DNA from: CAZSXS01 sp964611385
Lineage (GTDB): Bacteria > Bacillota > Clostridia > Lachnospirales > CAYPQA01
Length of the DNA: 55,207 nucleotides
NCBI GenBank assembly: GCA_964611385.1
Contig: CAZSXS010000011.1
Location: 1 to 55,207, forward strand
Reading direction: 5' to 3'
Shown here: positions 33,811 to 43,539 of the stretch, in pieces
How the letters are laid out: each line of letters begins with the position of its first letter
Position numbering within the stretch: position 1 is the first letter of the stretch
Notes under the pieces: model-generated
Databases searched by the model: none
What the model was told of the DNA's origin: nothing
Seen by the model: only the letters and a program-made list of their open reading frames with translations
Made by a program: the position numbers and the translations under genes

Positions 33811-35066
33811 TGAAAAAACTGATTGTGATCGGTGGTGGCCCGGCGGGCATGATGGCAGCAGCAACGGCTGTTTCGACGATGGAAAGCTGTAGCGTGACCC
33901 TGTTCGAAAAGAATGGAATCTTGGGCAAAAAGCTTTTCATCACGGGGAAAGGACGCTGCAATGTGACCAACGATGCCCCGCCTGACGAGCTGATTGAAAA
34001 TGTAGTAAGTAATCCGTATTTCATGTATTCAAGCTTTTACTCCTTTGGCAGTGACAAGACGAAGGAGTTTTTTGAATGCCATGGTGTCCCCTTGAAGACA
34101 GAGCGGGGCAATCGGGTGTTTCCTCGCTCGGATAAGTCTGGCGACATTGTTAAAGCCATGGTTAAGGCCCTGGAACCTTCGGTCAAGGTGAAACTGAACA
34201 ATCCAGTCAAAGAGATCCTGACGGAAAACGGTAAGGTTAAAGGGGTTCTGGCCGACAAGGTCTATGAGGCAGATGTCGTCATCTTGGCAACTGGCGGCCT
34301 TTCTTATCCGGCAACCGGCTCCACGGGCGATGGCTTCAAATTTGCTCGGGCTACCGGCCACACAGTCACCAAGCTTCGCCCCTCCCTGGTGCCCCTGCAT
34401 ACTGAGGAGGCCTGGGTAAAGGACTTGCAGGGTTTGAGCTTAAAGAATGTGCAGATTACGGTTCGGGCGACGGAGAAGGAAAAGACAGGCGGGAAGGTGC
34501 TGTATAAAGACTTCGGCGAAATGCTGTTTACCCACTACGGCGTATCCGGCCCAGTTGTTTTAAGCGCCAGTGCCCACCTTTTGGACAGCCTAGATCAGCC
34601 CGGCCTAAAGCTCACTCTCTCCATCGACTTGAAACCTGCTCTTTCGGAAAAAGAACTGGACACAAGAGTCCTTCGGGATTTCAGTAAGTATATCAATAAA
34701 GATTTTAAGAATGCTCTGGACGAGCTTTTGCCACAAAAATTAATTCCTGTCATGATTCAGTGTTGTGGCATACCGCCGGATAAAAAGGTAAACGAGATTA
34801 CCCAGGGAGAACGAAGCAGCCTGGTGAAAATCCTTAAGTCTTTCGACCTGACCTTAAGTAAAGCATCAGGCTATGACGAGTCGGTTATCACAAGAGGAGG
34901 AGTCTCAGTTGACATGGTGGACCCCTCCACCATGGAGTCCAAGCTTATTCAGAATCTCTACTTTGCTGGAGAGATTCTGGACGTGGACGCTCTAACCGGA
35001 GGCTATAATTTACAGATTGCTTTTTCCACCGGCCACTTGGCCGGAAAAAGTGCTGTCATAAGATAA
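33810..35066 (+). CDS. NAD(P)/FAD-dependent oxidoreductase (HI0933/YhiN family)
   Basis: A 418-residue flavoprotein. The N-terminal dinucleotide-binding motif GGGPAGMMAAATA (8-20), KKLFITGKGRCNVTN (about 48-62), the GD-box ATGGLSYPATGSTGDG and the C-terminal GEILDVDALTGGYNLQIAFSTG identify the HI0933 family. The biochemical reaction is unknown. It is translationally coupled to the LUD gene and followed by a terminator. Confidence 0.9.
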   Translation: MKKLIVIGGGPAGMMAAATAVSTMESCSVTLFEKNGILGKKLFITGKGRCNVTNDAPPDELIENVVSNPYFMYSSFYSFGSDKTKEFFECHGVPLKTERGNRVFPRSDKSGDIVKAMVKALEPSVKVKLNNPVKEILTENGKVKGVLADKVYEADVVILATGGLSYPATGSTGDGFKFARATGHTVTKLRPSLVPLHTEEAWVKDLQGLSLKNVQITVRATEKEKTGGKVLYKDFGEMLFTHYGVSGPVVLSASAHLLDSLDQPGLKLTLSIDLKPALSEKELDTRVLRDFSKYINKDFKNALDELLPQKLIPVMIQCCGIPPDKKVNEITQGERSSLVKILKSFDLTLSKASGYDESVITRGGVSVDMVDPSTMESKLIQNLYFAGEILDVDALTGGYNLQIAFSTGHLAGKSAVIR

Positions 35067-35078
35067 AAATGCCAACTC

Positions 35079-35109
35079 AAAATCCCTCGGACCCCCGAGG
35101 GATTTTTTT
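35079..35109 (+). terminator. Terminator after LUD-flavoprotein operon
   Basis: AAAATCCCTCGG pairs with CCGAGGGATTTT, followed by T-residues. Confidence 0.92.
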
Positions 35110-35173
35110 GCTTTTGACAGGTTTTAACCGAATCAATAGAAGACACAAGAACACACAAAAGAACAGAAAAATG

Positions 35174-35202
35174 TTGACGACAATGTTTGATTGATATATA
35201 CT
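35174..35202 (+). promoter_or_regulatory. Promoter of the cmk operon
   Basis: TTGACG (35174-35179) and TATACT (35197-35202) have a 17-base spacer. The transcript would carry a leader of about 280 nt containing the family C/D repeat. Confidence 0.65.
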
Positions 35203-35305
35203 TCCAATATAGTGAAGATAAGCGTCGGTGAATGCCGAATACCAAACTCAAACGAAGTGCCGAAGTCAGAATCAAAATCAGAACTAATCTTAAACTGATC
35301 ATAAT

Positions 35306-35475
35306 AAAAGGCTCTCTATAAATTTTCGTGGGCTCAGTTTCCACACCTATTTCCGGCTTTTTTGAAAGGTGAGGGTAGGGGGTGGTGGAGAGGAAAACTC
35401 TTTTCGTCATTTGAAAAAGTTTTCCGGCCAACTCGTTGGCCAACTCTTCGTCCCCCACGGTTTTAGAAAGTCCTT
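35306..35475 (+). repeat. Family C repeat copy 2 split by a family D unit
   Basis: Outer arms GGCTCTCTATAAATTTTCGTGG (35310-35331) and CCCACGGTTTTAGAAAGTCC match copy 1 at 28578-28640. Between them lies a family D unit (about 35352-35425): CCGGCTTTTTTG, purine/G tract and an AGGAAAACT/AGTTTTCC hairpin with loop CGTCATT. It ends just before the cmk ribosome binding site. Confidence 0.75.
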
Positions 35476-35489
35476 AACCGGAGGATTAA

Positions 35490-36191
35490 ATGAAAAACTT
35501 TGCTATTGCCATAGACGGACCCAGTGGAGCCGGAAAGAGTACAGTTTCTAAGCTCGCTGCTGCAGAACTTTCTATTATATATGTAGATACTGGAGCAATG
35601 TACCGGGCTATTGGCTACTACTTTTTAAACAAACGCCAGTACACATATGAGGGCCTATCCAGTATTCAGAAAAGTGACCTTGACCCCATTAACATAGAGC
35701 TTTCTTATCGTGAGGGCAAGCAGGTGATTATTCTGAACGGAGAGGATGTAACAGCTGAAATCCGAAGCCAGGAAATCGCAAAAGCTGCTTCCTTGGTGGC
35801 AGCAGTAGGTAGTGTGAGAAAAAAGCTAGTAGCCATACAAAAATTTGTTGCTGAAAACAATAGTGTCGTCATGGATGGACGAGATATCGGTACAGTTGTC
35901 ATCCCCAATGCCCAGGTGAAGATTTATCTGGATGCCAGTGCAAGGGAGCGAGCTCAACGCCGCATGAAAGAACTCATAGAAAGAGGCTTGCCCCTTGATG
36001 GTGAAAGCTCCCTTGAGACCTTGGAAAAGGAAATAGTCGAAAGAGATCATCGGGACATGAATCGCGAGGAATCCCCCCTCAGAAAAGCAGCGGATGCTTA
36101 TTTGTTGAATACCGACGGCCTTAGCATTGAACAGGTAAAGGATAGGATTGTGCAAATGGCTAGAGAAGCAGGGTTCATAGCAGCCAATTAG
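35490..36191 (+). CDS. cmk: Cytidylate kinase
   Basis: It phosphorylates CMP and dCMP with ATP. The 233 residues, a normal length, show the P-loop AIDGPSGAGKST (6-17), VDTGAMYRAIGYY, VVMDGRDIGTVV and the lid segment SARERAQRRMKEL. CCGGAGG lies 7 bases before the ATG. cmk followed by a plsC-type gene and ispH-S1 is a well-known clostridial gene order. Confidence 0.97.
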   Translation: MKNFAIAIDGPSGAGKSTVSKLAAAELSIIYVDTGAMYRAIGYYFLNKRQYTYEGLSSIQKSDLDPINIELSYREGKQVIILNGEDVTAEIRSQEIAKAASLVAAVGSVRKKLVAIQKFVAENNSVVMDGRDIGTVVIPNAQVKIYLDASARERAQRRMKELIERGLPLDGESSLETLEKEIVERDHRDMNREESPLRKAADAYLLNTDGLSIEQVKDRIVQMAREAGFIAAN

Positions 36192-36212
36192 CAAAAGTTA
36201 AGCCATTGATTA

Positions 36213-36386
36213 CTATACTACAAACGAGTACAATTGCACAAAGCGATCTGATGAAAGCCACAGAAGGGATACCACCCTAAACGGCTTGCGATTAGCACGA
36301 GTGTAGGGCAGTGTCCCTTCTGTGGCTTGGGCGTGCGTATGTAGTGGTAGGAACGTGCAATGATACAAGTGCACATTCAAGTATAG
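36213..36386 (+). repeat. Family B structured repeat, copy 1
   Basis: The element has ends CTATACT/AGTATAG. The core hairpin (36255-36328) has arms AAGCCACAGAAGGGA and TCCCTTCTGTGGCTT, an inner CCCTA/TAGGG stem and a conserved apical segment AAACGGCTTGCGATTAGCAC. Copy 2 lies in opposite orientation at 50490-50665. Confidence 0.85.
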
Positions 36387-36461
36387 CTTGCTTTGCTCTT
36401 GACGCCGATATTCTGGTCGCGGCTCACTTGTTGCACACAGATTGCTTTAGAAAGGAAGGAA

Positions 36462-37043
36462 ATGATGCTATACGGTTTTGCAAGGGGAATGCTGTTTATT
36501 TTTATGAATATTCTGTTTCGCATAAAAATAACCGGATCCGAAAACATTCCTGAGGGCGGAGCAATTGTTTGCTCCAACCACATCAGTAACTTTGATCCGA
36601 TCACTTTGGGCATCACCATAAGGCGGCACATTTACTTTATGGCAAAAAAGGAACTCTTTAAAACCAAATTCTCTGCATGGATTCTTACTAATATAAAAGC
36701 CTTTCCGGTGGACCGTAATGCCCGAGACATGACCTCCTTTAAAAAGGCGGTCGCCTTCTTAAAGGAAGGAAAATTAATGGGAATCTTTGCTCAGGGAACC
36801 CGTGTCAAGGAAATGGACAGCAAAAGTGCAAAAGCAGGTGCTGCCCTTTTTGCACAAATGGCTTCCGTACCCATTGTTCCGGTAGGAATTCAAACCAATT
36901 ATAAATTGTTTTCGAAAATTTATGTGACCATTGGAAAACCAGTTTACATCAACCAAGGCGAAAAGCTAAAAGGCGAGGCCCTTTCTGAATTTATGGAAAA
37001 TTTGATGACTGAAATCGCTAAGTTGGCAGAGGTAAGAAAATAA
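36462..37043 (+). CDS. plsC: 1-acyl-sn-glycerol-3-phosphate acyltransferase
   Basis: It adds the second acyl chain in phosphatidic acid synthesis. The 193 residues have an N-terminal hydrophobic helix, the catalytic NHISNFD (H-x4-D, about 36-42), FPVDRNARD and FAQGTRVK (in place of the common F-P-E-G-T-R-S). ATG at 36462 is preceded by AAAGGAAGGA; the longer frame from 36393 begins near the end of repeat B. It lies in the operon between cmk and ispH. Confidence 0.93.
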   Translation: MMLYGFARGMLFIFMNILFRIKITGSENIPEGGAIVCSNHISNFDPITLGITIRRHIYFMAKKELFKTKFSAWILTNIKAFPVDRNARDMTSFKKAVAFLKEGKLMGIFAQGTRVKEMDSKSAKAGAALFAQMASVPIVPVGIQTNYKLFSKIYVTIGKPVYINQGEKLKGEALSEFMENLMTEIAKLAEVRK

Positions 37044-37054
37044 CGGAGGTTCGA

Positions 37055-39088
37055 ATGGAAATACTGGTTGCAAAAACAGCAGGATTTTGCCATGGCGTTG
37101 CAAGGGCTGTAAAGATGGCCTATGACTGTGCAGGAACCAATACGGTGACCTACGGCCCAATTATCCATAACAAAACGGTTACCGATGAATTAGCAGAAAA
37201 AGGGGTTAAAATTTGTGAAAACCTGGATATACTAAAGGAGGAGCAAGTTTTAATCCGCTCCCATGGGGTAGGGCCAACGGTTTATCAAAAGCTGAGAGAA
37301 AAAGGCTTACGTTATTTGGACTGTACTTGTCCGGATGTGATTAAAATTCATAAGCTGGTTGAACAAAGCACTCAGGAAGGCAAAAAGGTCATCCTGATCG
37401 GAGACAGTAAGCACCCTGAGGTTATCGGAACCTGTGGCTTTGCACAAGATAATCACATTTGCATTGGATCCTTGGAAGAATTGGACTCGCATTTGTACAA
37501 AGATTTGCCTTTCCTCAATAGGCACGACTGCTATCTTTGTGTCGCACAAACCACCTGTGACGAGGAACTTTATGAAAAAATATTGGATAGGCTGACGACC
37601 CTAGGACTTGACATGGAGGTTCACAAGACGATTTGCCACTCAACCATCCGCCGTCAGGAGGAAGCAAAGGCGCTTTCAAAGAGGGTTGATGGGATGATCG
37701 TCATTGGCGATAGGCACAGTTCAAACACGAAAAAGTTGATAAATATCTGCAAAAATAATTGCAAAAAAACAATATTAATAGAAAATTTAAAAGAAATTGA
37801 TAAAATTTTTGATTTAGAGTTGAATATTTTCACGATTAATGATAAAATTGGAGTAACGGCGGGGGCTTCGACGCCTTCGTCTTTAATAAAGGAGGCTGTT
37901 ATTAGGATGAGCGAGTTTGAAAACACCGTAAGTCAATCTTTTGAGGAAATGCTTGACGAGTCATTTGTATCCCTGCATACAGGAGACTTGGTCAAGGGAA
38001 CCGTTATTAATGTGCAAAACGGCGAGGTTATGGTAAATCTGGGGTACAAATCGGACGGGGTCATTCCGCGTAACGAATTTTCCGATAGCCCAGATGTTGA
38101 CCCGGCTGAAGTCGTAAAGCCTGGCGATGAAATTATGGTTTTTGTCGTACGCGTCAATGATGGTGACGGAAATGTTCTTTTGAGCAGAAAGAAACTGGAG
38201 TCCCAATCCAAATTTAATGCCATAGAAGAGGCTTTTAATAATAAAACTCCTATCAAAGGTAAATATACTGAGCTTGTCAAGGGCGGATTAATTGCCAGCA
38301 TTAAAGGCATGCGGGTTTTTGTGCCGTCTTCTCAGGTTACAAATAGATACGTGGAGGACTTAAGCGGCTTCATCGGGCAAGAATATGATTTTAACATATT
38401 GGAATTTGACAGAAAGAAAAGGCGCTTCATTGCCGGCAGAAAGGCTCTGGCTACTAAGGAGATCAACGAGAAAAAAGAGCAAGTTTTTACCAACATTGAA
38501 GTCGGAAAGCAAATGAAAGGTTTAGTTAACCGCATTGTAGACTTCGGCGCTTTTGTTGACCTGGGTGGTATTGACGGACTTATTCACATATCCGAGCTTG
38601 CTTGGAGCAGAGTTAAAAAGGTAACAGATGTCCTCAAAGAGGGCGATTCTGTCACTGTCACAGTTCTGGATTTCAATAAGGACAAGGGCAAGATTTCCCT
38701 CACCTTAAAGGATATCAACAACGACCCATGGAAAACTGTTTCAACAAAATACCCCATTGGCGAAGTAGTCACTGGTAAGGTCGTTCGCATGGTTCCTTTT
38801 GGTGTCTTTGTTGAGCTGGAGGATGGGATTGACGGACTGGTTCATATTTCTCAGATTTCCAACAAGCACGTTGTGAAGCCTGAAGATGAGCTTAGCATCG
38901 GTCAAATCATCAATGTGAAGGTACTGGATATTGATCTTGAAAACAAAAAGGTTAGCCTTTCCAAGAAAGAAGCAGATCGTTGTGATGAGGCTGACGGAGC
39001 AGATAGCACTGAAGGCATAGAAGGTTCCGATAGCGAAACCGGCATGGAAGCAACCCAACAATCAGACGAAGCTGGTACAACAAATTAA
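37055..39088 (+). CDS. ispH: IspH fused to an S1 RNA-binding repeat protein
   Basis: This bifunctional 677-residue protein is characteristic of Clostridia. Residues 1-282 are HMBPP reductase (IspH), the last step of the MEP isoprenoid pathway. It has the three [4Fe-4S] cysteines at Cys12 (AGFCHGV), Cys92 (DCTCPDV) and Cys194 (TICHSTIRRQ) and the closing GVTAGASTPSSLIKEA. Residues about 307-645 hold four S1 domains, the last two being near-canonical (GLVNRIVDFGAFVDLGGIDGLIHISEL; GKVVRMVPFGVFVELEDGIDGLVHISQI), like ribosomal protein S1. The acidic low-complexity tail is typical. CGGAGG precedes the ATG. Confidence 0.97.
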   Translation: MEILVAKTAGFCHGVARAVKMAYDCAGTNTVTYGPIIHNKTVTDELAEKGVKICENLDILKEEQVLIRSHGVGPTVYQKLREKGLRYLDCTCPDVIKIHKLVEQSTQEGKKVILIGDSKHPEVIGTCGFAQDNHICIGSLEELDSHLYKDLPFLNRHDCYLCVAQTTCDEELYEKILDRLTTLGLDMEVHKTICHSTIRRQEEAKALSKRVDGMIVIGDRHSSNTKKLINICKNNCKKTILIENLKEIDKIFDLELNIFTINDKIGVTAGASTPSSLIKEAVIRMSEFENTVSQSFEEMLDESFVSLHTGDLVKGTVINVQNGEVMVNLGYKSDGVIPRNEFSDSPDVDPAEVVKPGDEIMVFVVRVNDGDGNVLLSRKKLESQSKFNAIEEAFNNKTPIKGKYTELVKGGLIASIKGMRVFVPSSQVTNRYVEDLSGFIGQEYDFNILEFDRKKRRFIAGRKALATKEINEKKEQVFTNIEVGKQMKGLVNRIVDFGAFVDLGGIDGLIHISELAWSRVKKVTDVLKEGDSVTVTVLDFNKDKGKISLTLKDINNDPWKTVSTKYPIGEVVTGKVVRMVPFGVFVELEDGIDGLVHISQISNKHVVKPEDELSIGQIINVKVLDIDLENKKVSLSKKEADRCDEADGADSTEGIEGSDSETGMEATQQSDEAGTTN

Positions 39089-39115
39089 GGCTGCTTGTCT
39101 TGGAGGGGGATTTTT

Positions 39116-39328
39116 ATGATAAAGGTTAAGCTTTCTGACTTGCTAGGAAAAAAGAAAATGACACAAAAGAAGCTTTCTGAGGAAACAGGAATTCGGCCAG
39201 GTACGATATCGAAAATGTATTACGAGGATGTCAAGAGGGTGGATATTAGGCACTTGGACAAGATGTGTAAGGTTTTCAAATGCAGATTGGACGAGCTAAT
39301 CGAATACATTCCAGATGAAGAAAAATAA
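39116..39328 (+). CDS. Small XRE-family helix-turn-helix regulator (YozG-like)
   Basis: The 70-residue Cro/CI-type DNA-binding protein consists of one HTH domain: KMTQKKLSEETGIRPGTISKMYYEDVKRVDIRHLDKMCKVFKCRLDELIEYIP. The ATG at 39116 is chosen for GGAGGGGG just upstream. It lies 27 bases after ispH-S1 and 68 before the FAD oxidoreductase. Targets are unknown. Confidence 0.9.
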   Translation: MIKVKLSDLLGKKKMTQKKLSEETGIRPGTISKMYYEDVKRVDIRHLDKMCKVFKCRLDELIEYIPDEEK

Positions 39329-39396
39329 CTAAAATTGGCGGCGGTTCCATCCTATGGGGTGGTAAACTTTGCCGCTTTTATTGTGTGGAGGTAAAT

Positions 39397-40791
39397 ATGA
39401 AGTATGATATAGCCATTATCGGCGGCGGCATCGGCGGCATTATGACAGCCTACCGCTTGGTCGAAAAGAATCATTTGCTTTCTGGGAAAAAAATTTGCAT
39501 TATTGAAAAGGGGCATGAACTGAAAAAGCGGGTTTGCCCCATTATTCAGAAGAAGACAAACAAATGCATTAAGTGTGCCTCCTGTGCTATCATGGAGGGG
39601 ATGGCCGGCGCCGGTGCCTTTTCGGATGGTAAGTATGTCATTACCACGGAATACGGCGGTTGGCTGACGGATTTTTTGGAGCCTTCTGTTCTGATGAGCT
39701 ACATTGAGCAAGCCGACGAGATTCTGGTCAAGTTCGGCGCAACGACAGAACGTTACCAGCCAGACAACGAATTAAAAACCCTTTGTCTTCGTCATGACTT
39801 GCACATGGCCCAGGCTGAGTTGAAGCATCTTGGTACTGACGCCAATTTTGAAACAATGCACCATATTATTGAGTTCTTGCGGGACAAGGTAGACATCATT
39901 ACGGATACCTTGGTGGAGGACGTGGCGCTTTCTTCTAAAACCATTTCCTGCAAGGAGCTAAAAAATGACAATAGCTATGATATAAACGCTGACAAAATTA
40001 TCTTTGCCGTTGGTCGGGCAGGCAGCAGCTTTTTCTCGGCCTGGTGCAAGAAAAATAAAATCCAATTGTTTAACAATCAGGTGGATGTGGGTGTTCGGGT
40101 GGAGCTTCCTTATAGCATATGGCAGGAGTTTTCGAAGCGGATTTACGAGCCGAAAATTGCCTACCGCTCCAAGCAATATGGAGATACTACCCGCATGTTT
40201 TGCTTTAACGAGCGGGGGGCTGTAGTGACGGAGAACACAGACGGGGTGCTGACTGTCAACGGCCATGCTTACCGGGATCAAAGTCGGAAGACCAACAACT
40301 CCAACTTTGCTCTGCTGTCCACCATACGCTTTACCAAGCCCTTTGATGAGCCGATCAAGTATGCCAGAGCCGTTGCCAGCCTTGCCAACCTGATCAGTGG
40401 AGGCGGTGTCTTGGTTCAAAGACTAGGGGATTTGGAAAACGGCCGCCGAACCGACGAGAGTCGCTTACGGCAAAGCACTACCCGGCCAACCTTGGATGCG
40501 ATTCCTGGTGACTTGAGTCTTTGTATTCCTAAGCGGCAACTGGACAACATCGTGGAAACCCTACACGCCTTGGACAAGGTTGCGCCCGGCACAGCCAACC
40601 ACGATACCCTTTTATACGGTGTGGAGTGCAAGTATTATTCTGCACGACCCGAAACTAAGAATTTCCGCCTTGCCGGTCATCAGGATGTTTTTGCTCTTGG
40701 AGACGGCGCAGGCTTCACCCGTTCTTTATCCCAAGCAGCAGCCAATGGTCTGCATGTTGCTGATTTGATTGTTGAAAACTTGTCTGAATAG
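39397..40791 (+). CDS. FAD-dependent oxidoreductase with cysteine motif
   Basis: A 464-residue flavoprotein of the large uncharacterised FAD-dependent dehydrogenase family. GGGIGGIMTAYRL (residues 9-21) binds FAD. CPIIQKKTNKCIKCASCAIMEGMAGAGAFSDGKY carries the conserved C...C-x2-C-x2-C set. The C-terminus LGDGAGFTRSLSQAAANGLHVADLI is typical. ATG at 39397 follows TGGAGG. The reaction is unknown. Confidence 0.88.
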   Translation: MKYDIAIIGGGIGGIMTAYRLVEKNHLLSGKKICIIEKGHELKKRVCPIIQKKTNKCIKCASCAIMEGMAGAGAFSDGKYVITTEYGGWLTDFLEPSVLMSYIEQADEILVKFGATTERYQPDNELKTLCLRHDLHMAQAELKHLGTDANFETMHHIIEFLRDKVDIITDTLVEDVALSSKTISCKELKNDNSYDINADKIIFAVGRAGSSFFSAWCKKNKIQLFNNQVDVGVRVELPYSIWQEFSKRIYEPKIAYRSKQYGDTTRMFCFNERGAVVTENTDGVLTVNGHAYRDQSRKTNNSNFALLSTIRFTKPFDEPIKYARAVASLANLISGGGVLVQRLGDLENGRRTDESRLRQSTTRPTLDAIPGDLSLCIPKRQLDNIVETLHALDKVAPGTANHDTLLYGVECKYYSARPETKNFRLAGHQDVFALGDGAGFTRSLSQAAANGLHVADLIVENLSE

Positions 40792-40802
40792 GCGGATCAA
40801 GC

Positions 40803-42317
40803 ATGTTATTTAACTCATTTTCTTTTGTCATTTTTTTTAGTTTCAATATTCTATTATATTATTTATTGCCGCACCGCTTCCGCTGGATTCTACTTTTGAT
40901 CTCCAGTTATATTTTTTATATGTTTTGGAAGCCGGTCTTGCTGATTTTAATCCTCTTTTCAACCTTGATTAACTTCTTGGCAGCTAAGTATATTTATACT
41001 GCCCAAAATTCCACCGGCAGAGGCCTGGCTAAAAAACTCAGCAGGCCTTCCTCGGCTCCGGATCGAAAAACGGTTTTTGTTTTTTGCCTGCTGATCAATT
41101 TTGGGCTTTTATTCATCTTTAAATATTTGGTTTTCATCAACAATTCTATCCTTAGCTTCTTCTCGTTTATGGGTCTTTCATATCCGATCTCAAGTTTTGA
41201 TATCATCCTGCCCATGGGGATTTCCTTCTACACCTTCCAGGCCACGGGCTACACCATGGATGTCTATCGTAATGAATACAAGCCCATTCAAAATTTCTTC
41301 AAGTTTTCATTATTTATCAGTTTTTTCCCTCAGCTTGTGGCCGGGCCCATTGAACGGACAGACAAGCTTTTTCCACAGCTTTTCACCCGAAAGAAGCTGG
41401 ATGTCAGCAATTTCTATGAGGGTGGAAAAATGATGGCTGTCGGTTTCTTTAAAAAGCTGGTCATTGCCGACCGCTTTGCGCCTTATGTAGATACCGTCTT
41501 TAATAATCCCTCCCAGCATGAGCCTTTCACCCTTCTTGTGGCTACCATTTTGTTTGCTTTTCAAATTTACTGCGACTTCAGCGGATATTCGGACATTGCT
41601 GTTGGCTGTGCCAGAATGCTGGGAATCCATTTGATGCAAAACTTCAATCGTCCCTATTTATCCAAGAGCATTCGGGAATTTTGGAAGCGTTGGCATATCT
41701 CTCTGTCTATTTGGTTTCGGGATTATTTTTACATACCCCTGGGCGGAAGCAGAGTATCCTTTCTGAGAAGCCAGATGAATATTTTCCTGACCTTCCTGGT
41801 TAGCGGCCTTTGGCATGGTGCCAACTGGACTTTTGTGATTTGGGGCGCTTTACATGGGCTTTATCAGGTTGCGGAGAATGGATATAGAAAGCTCACGGGT
41901 AAAAAAGCGGCGCCACCCGACCCCCAAGGCTTTCAACTTTTAATCTTATTGAAGCACGGTGTGTTCCTTCTTTGTACCTTTTCCCTAGTATCTTTTGCTT
42001 GGATCTTCTTTCGGGCCAACACTGTGTCTGATGCCTTTTATATCGTTGCTAAGCTTTTTACCCTGGGGCAAAACCTTTCCTTGCAAGCTTTAGTACGCGC
42101 TCTTTCCTTTTTTAAGGAGAGCTTGGCTGAGGTTTTCTTTGGCTTGTTAGCCTTGGCTTACTTGGTCTTGTCGGAACTGGTGGCCGAGGGCTTGAGCAAA
42201 ATTCGCTTTCGACAAGTTTTTTTCCTGGAGGGACTATATTATCTTTCTCTCCTCATTATGATCTTGAGCTTGGGGGTGTATAACAATGTCTCGAAATTTA
42301 TCTACTTCCAATTCTAG
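40803..42317 (+). CDS. MBOAT-family O-acyltransferase (AlgI/DltB-like)
   Basis: A 504-residue polytopic membrane protein with about 11 helices that transfers acyl groups from the cytoplasm to extracellular polysaccharide or other glycans. Diagnostic segments are MGISFYTFQATGYTMDVYR, LVAGPIERTDKLFPQ, CDFSGYSDIAVGCARMLGI, FWKRWHISLSIWFRDYFYIPLGGSR and VSGLWHGANWTFVIWGALHGLYQ (catalytic His). It overlaps the downstream AlgJ/DltD-like gene by 32 bases, so they act as a pair. The acceptor is unknown; no alginate or dlt genes are present. Confidence 0.92.
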   Translation: MLFNSFSFVIFFSFNILLYYLLPHRFRWILLLISSYIFYMFWKPVLLILILFSTLINFLAAKYIYTAQNSTGRGLAKKLSRPSSAPDRKTVFVFCLLINFGLLFIFKYLVFINNSILSFFSFMGLSYPISSFDIILPMGISFYTFQATGYTMDVYRNEYKPIQNFFKFSLFISFFPQLVAGPIERTDKLFPQLFTRKKLDVSNFYEGGKMMAVGFFKKLVIADRFAPYVDTVFNNPSQHEPFTLLVATILFAFQIYCDFSGYSDIAVGCARMLGIHLMQNFNRPYLSKSIREFWKRWHISLSIWFRDYFYIPLGGSRVSFLRSQMNIFLTFLVSGLWHGANWTFVIWGALHGLYQVAENGYRKLTGKKAAPPDPQGFQLLILLKHGVFLLCTFSLVSFAWIFFRANTVSDAFYIVAKLFTLGQNLSLQALVRALSFFKESLAEVFFGLLALAYLVLSELVAEGLSKIRFRQVFFLEGLYYLSLLIMILSLGVYNNVSKFIYFQF

Positions 42318-43509
42318 GGGGAGAGCTTCCCATAGAAAGAAAAGCCAGCCTTCGCCGAAAGTTGTATCCTCCCTTTTGCTGCTCCTTATTTTTGTCCTCG
42401 TTTATTCCTACATTGGAAGCACCTTTAAGCAAGCCGCAGACAAGAACAAGACCAACCCCTGGGACAAATCCCGCTTCCATGATTTTTATGCGATGAAAAA
42501 GGATAGCTTGGATCTTCTTTTCATTGGTTCCTCCCATTCTTATTGTACCTTTGATCCAGAGATTATTGACCAGGAATTAAACATCAACAGCTATCAGCTG
42601 GGTATGCCCTCTCAGCTTCCTGATGCGAGTTATTACACCCTTCGAGAAGCCCTTCGTTCGCAGAGCCCCAAAACAGTGGTGATGGAAGTTTACTGGGAAA
42701 TCCTCAATCTTGGCTTTGAAATGAAGCAGGTGGATGCTCTGTTTCGGGTGATGAAGAACAATCCTTTAAAATGGAGCATGATAGCGGGTTTTCCCTTGAA
42801 GGAGATTTTTGTATATGGCTTGAATACCATCCATTATCAGCAGGATTTTTTTGCCTATAAAAATGCGGAGTATAAGCTAAAAGCCGATAACTTTATGGCC
42901 AAAAGGACAGAGGCGAAAGAGCCAGCGGATGAAAATATGGTAGGCCAAGCGTCCACCGCTCAGCCCCAGACGACCGAGCAACAGAATGCGGATTCCGTAT
43001 CATCTGAACAACAATCCCCTCTAAACCAAGCAAACAACCCATCAGCAATTGGACAGCAGCCTCTTAAAAAACCAGTGGCGGAAGAACAGACCCAAGAAGA
43101 ATACTACAAGGCCAAGGGATATATATACAGCAACTATGTCATGACGGACAAAATGATCGAAAACATCCAAGCCAATGACTATTGGAACTGGGAATTCAAC
43201 CGTCGGCAAAAAAAATATCTGGACAAGATCATTGCTTTGTGCAAACAAAAGAAGATTCAGCTTATTTTTGTTACGGCTCCTTTGGCGAATCCGGTGTTTG
43301 AAAAGGTATACAACTACGAGCTTGTGGATAAGAAAATCAGTGCATATGCCAAGGATGAAGGGATTCCCTATCTCGACTTTAACCTTGTTAATGAAAAGGA
43401 AAAGCTTTTTACCATTGAGAACTTTCGTGATGGGGGACATTTGAATCATAGCGGCGCTGAAATTGCTTGCAGATATTTTGCGGCTTGGTATAAAAAATTG
43501 CCTTTGTAG
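42286..43509 (+). CDS. SGNH/AlgJ-like accessory acyltransferase partner
   Basis: A 407-residue membrane-anchored protein with an N-terminal cytosolic stretch and one helix (VVSSLLLLLIFVLVYSYIG, about 26-44). An extracellular SGNH-like domain follows: GSSHSYCTFDP with the nucleophile Ser, and the C-terminal D-x-x-H DGGHLNHSGAEI. A Gln/Glu/Pro-rich insert (about 205-265) divides the domain. Such proteins act with MBOAT enzymes in O-acetylation of surface polymers. The start overlaps the MBOAT gene. Confidence 0.82.
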   Translation: MSRNLSTSNSRGRASHRKKSQPSPKVVSSLLLLLIFVLVYSYIGSTFKQAADKNKTNPWDKSRFHDFYAMKKDSLDLLFIGSSHSYCTFDPEIIDQELNINSYQLGMPSQLPDASYYTLREALRSQSPKTVVMEVYWEILNLGFEMKQVDALFRVMKNNPLKWSMIAGFPLKEIFVYGLNTIHYQQDFFAYKNAEYKLKADNFMAKRTEAKEPADENMVGQASTAQPQTTEQQNADSVSSEQQSPLNQANNPSAIGQQPLKKPVAEEQTQEEYYKAKGYIYSNYVMTDKMIENIQANDYWNWEFNRRQKKYLDKIIALCKQKKIQLIFVTAPLANPVFEKVYNYELVDKKISAYAKDEGIPYLDFNLVNEKEKLFTIENFRDGGHLNHSGAEIACRYFAAWYKKLPL

Positions 43510-43539
43510 ATTTTTTACAAAGCAGTCCAAGCAACCCAT

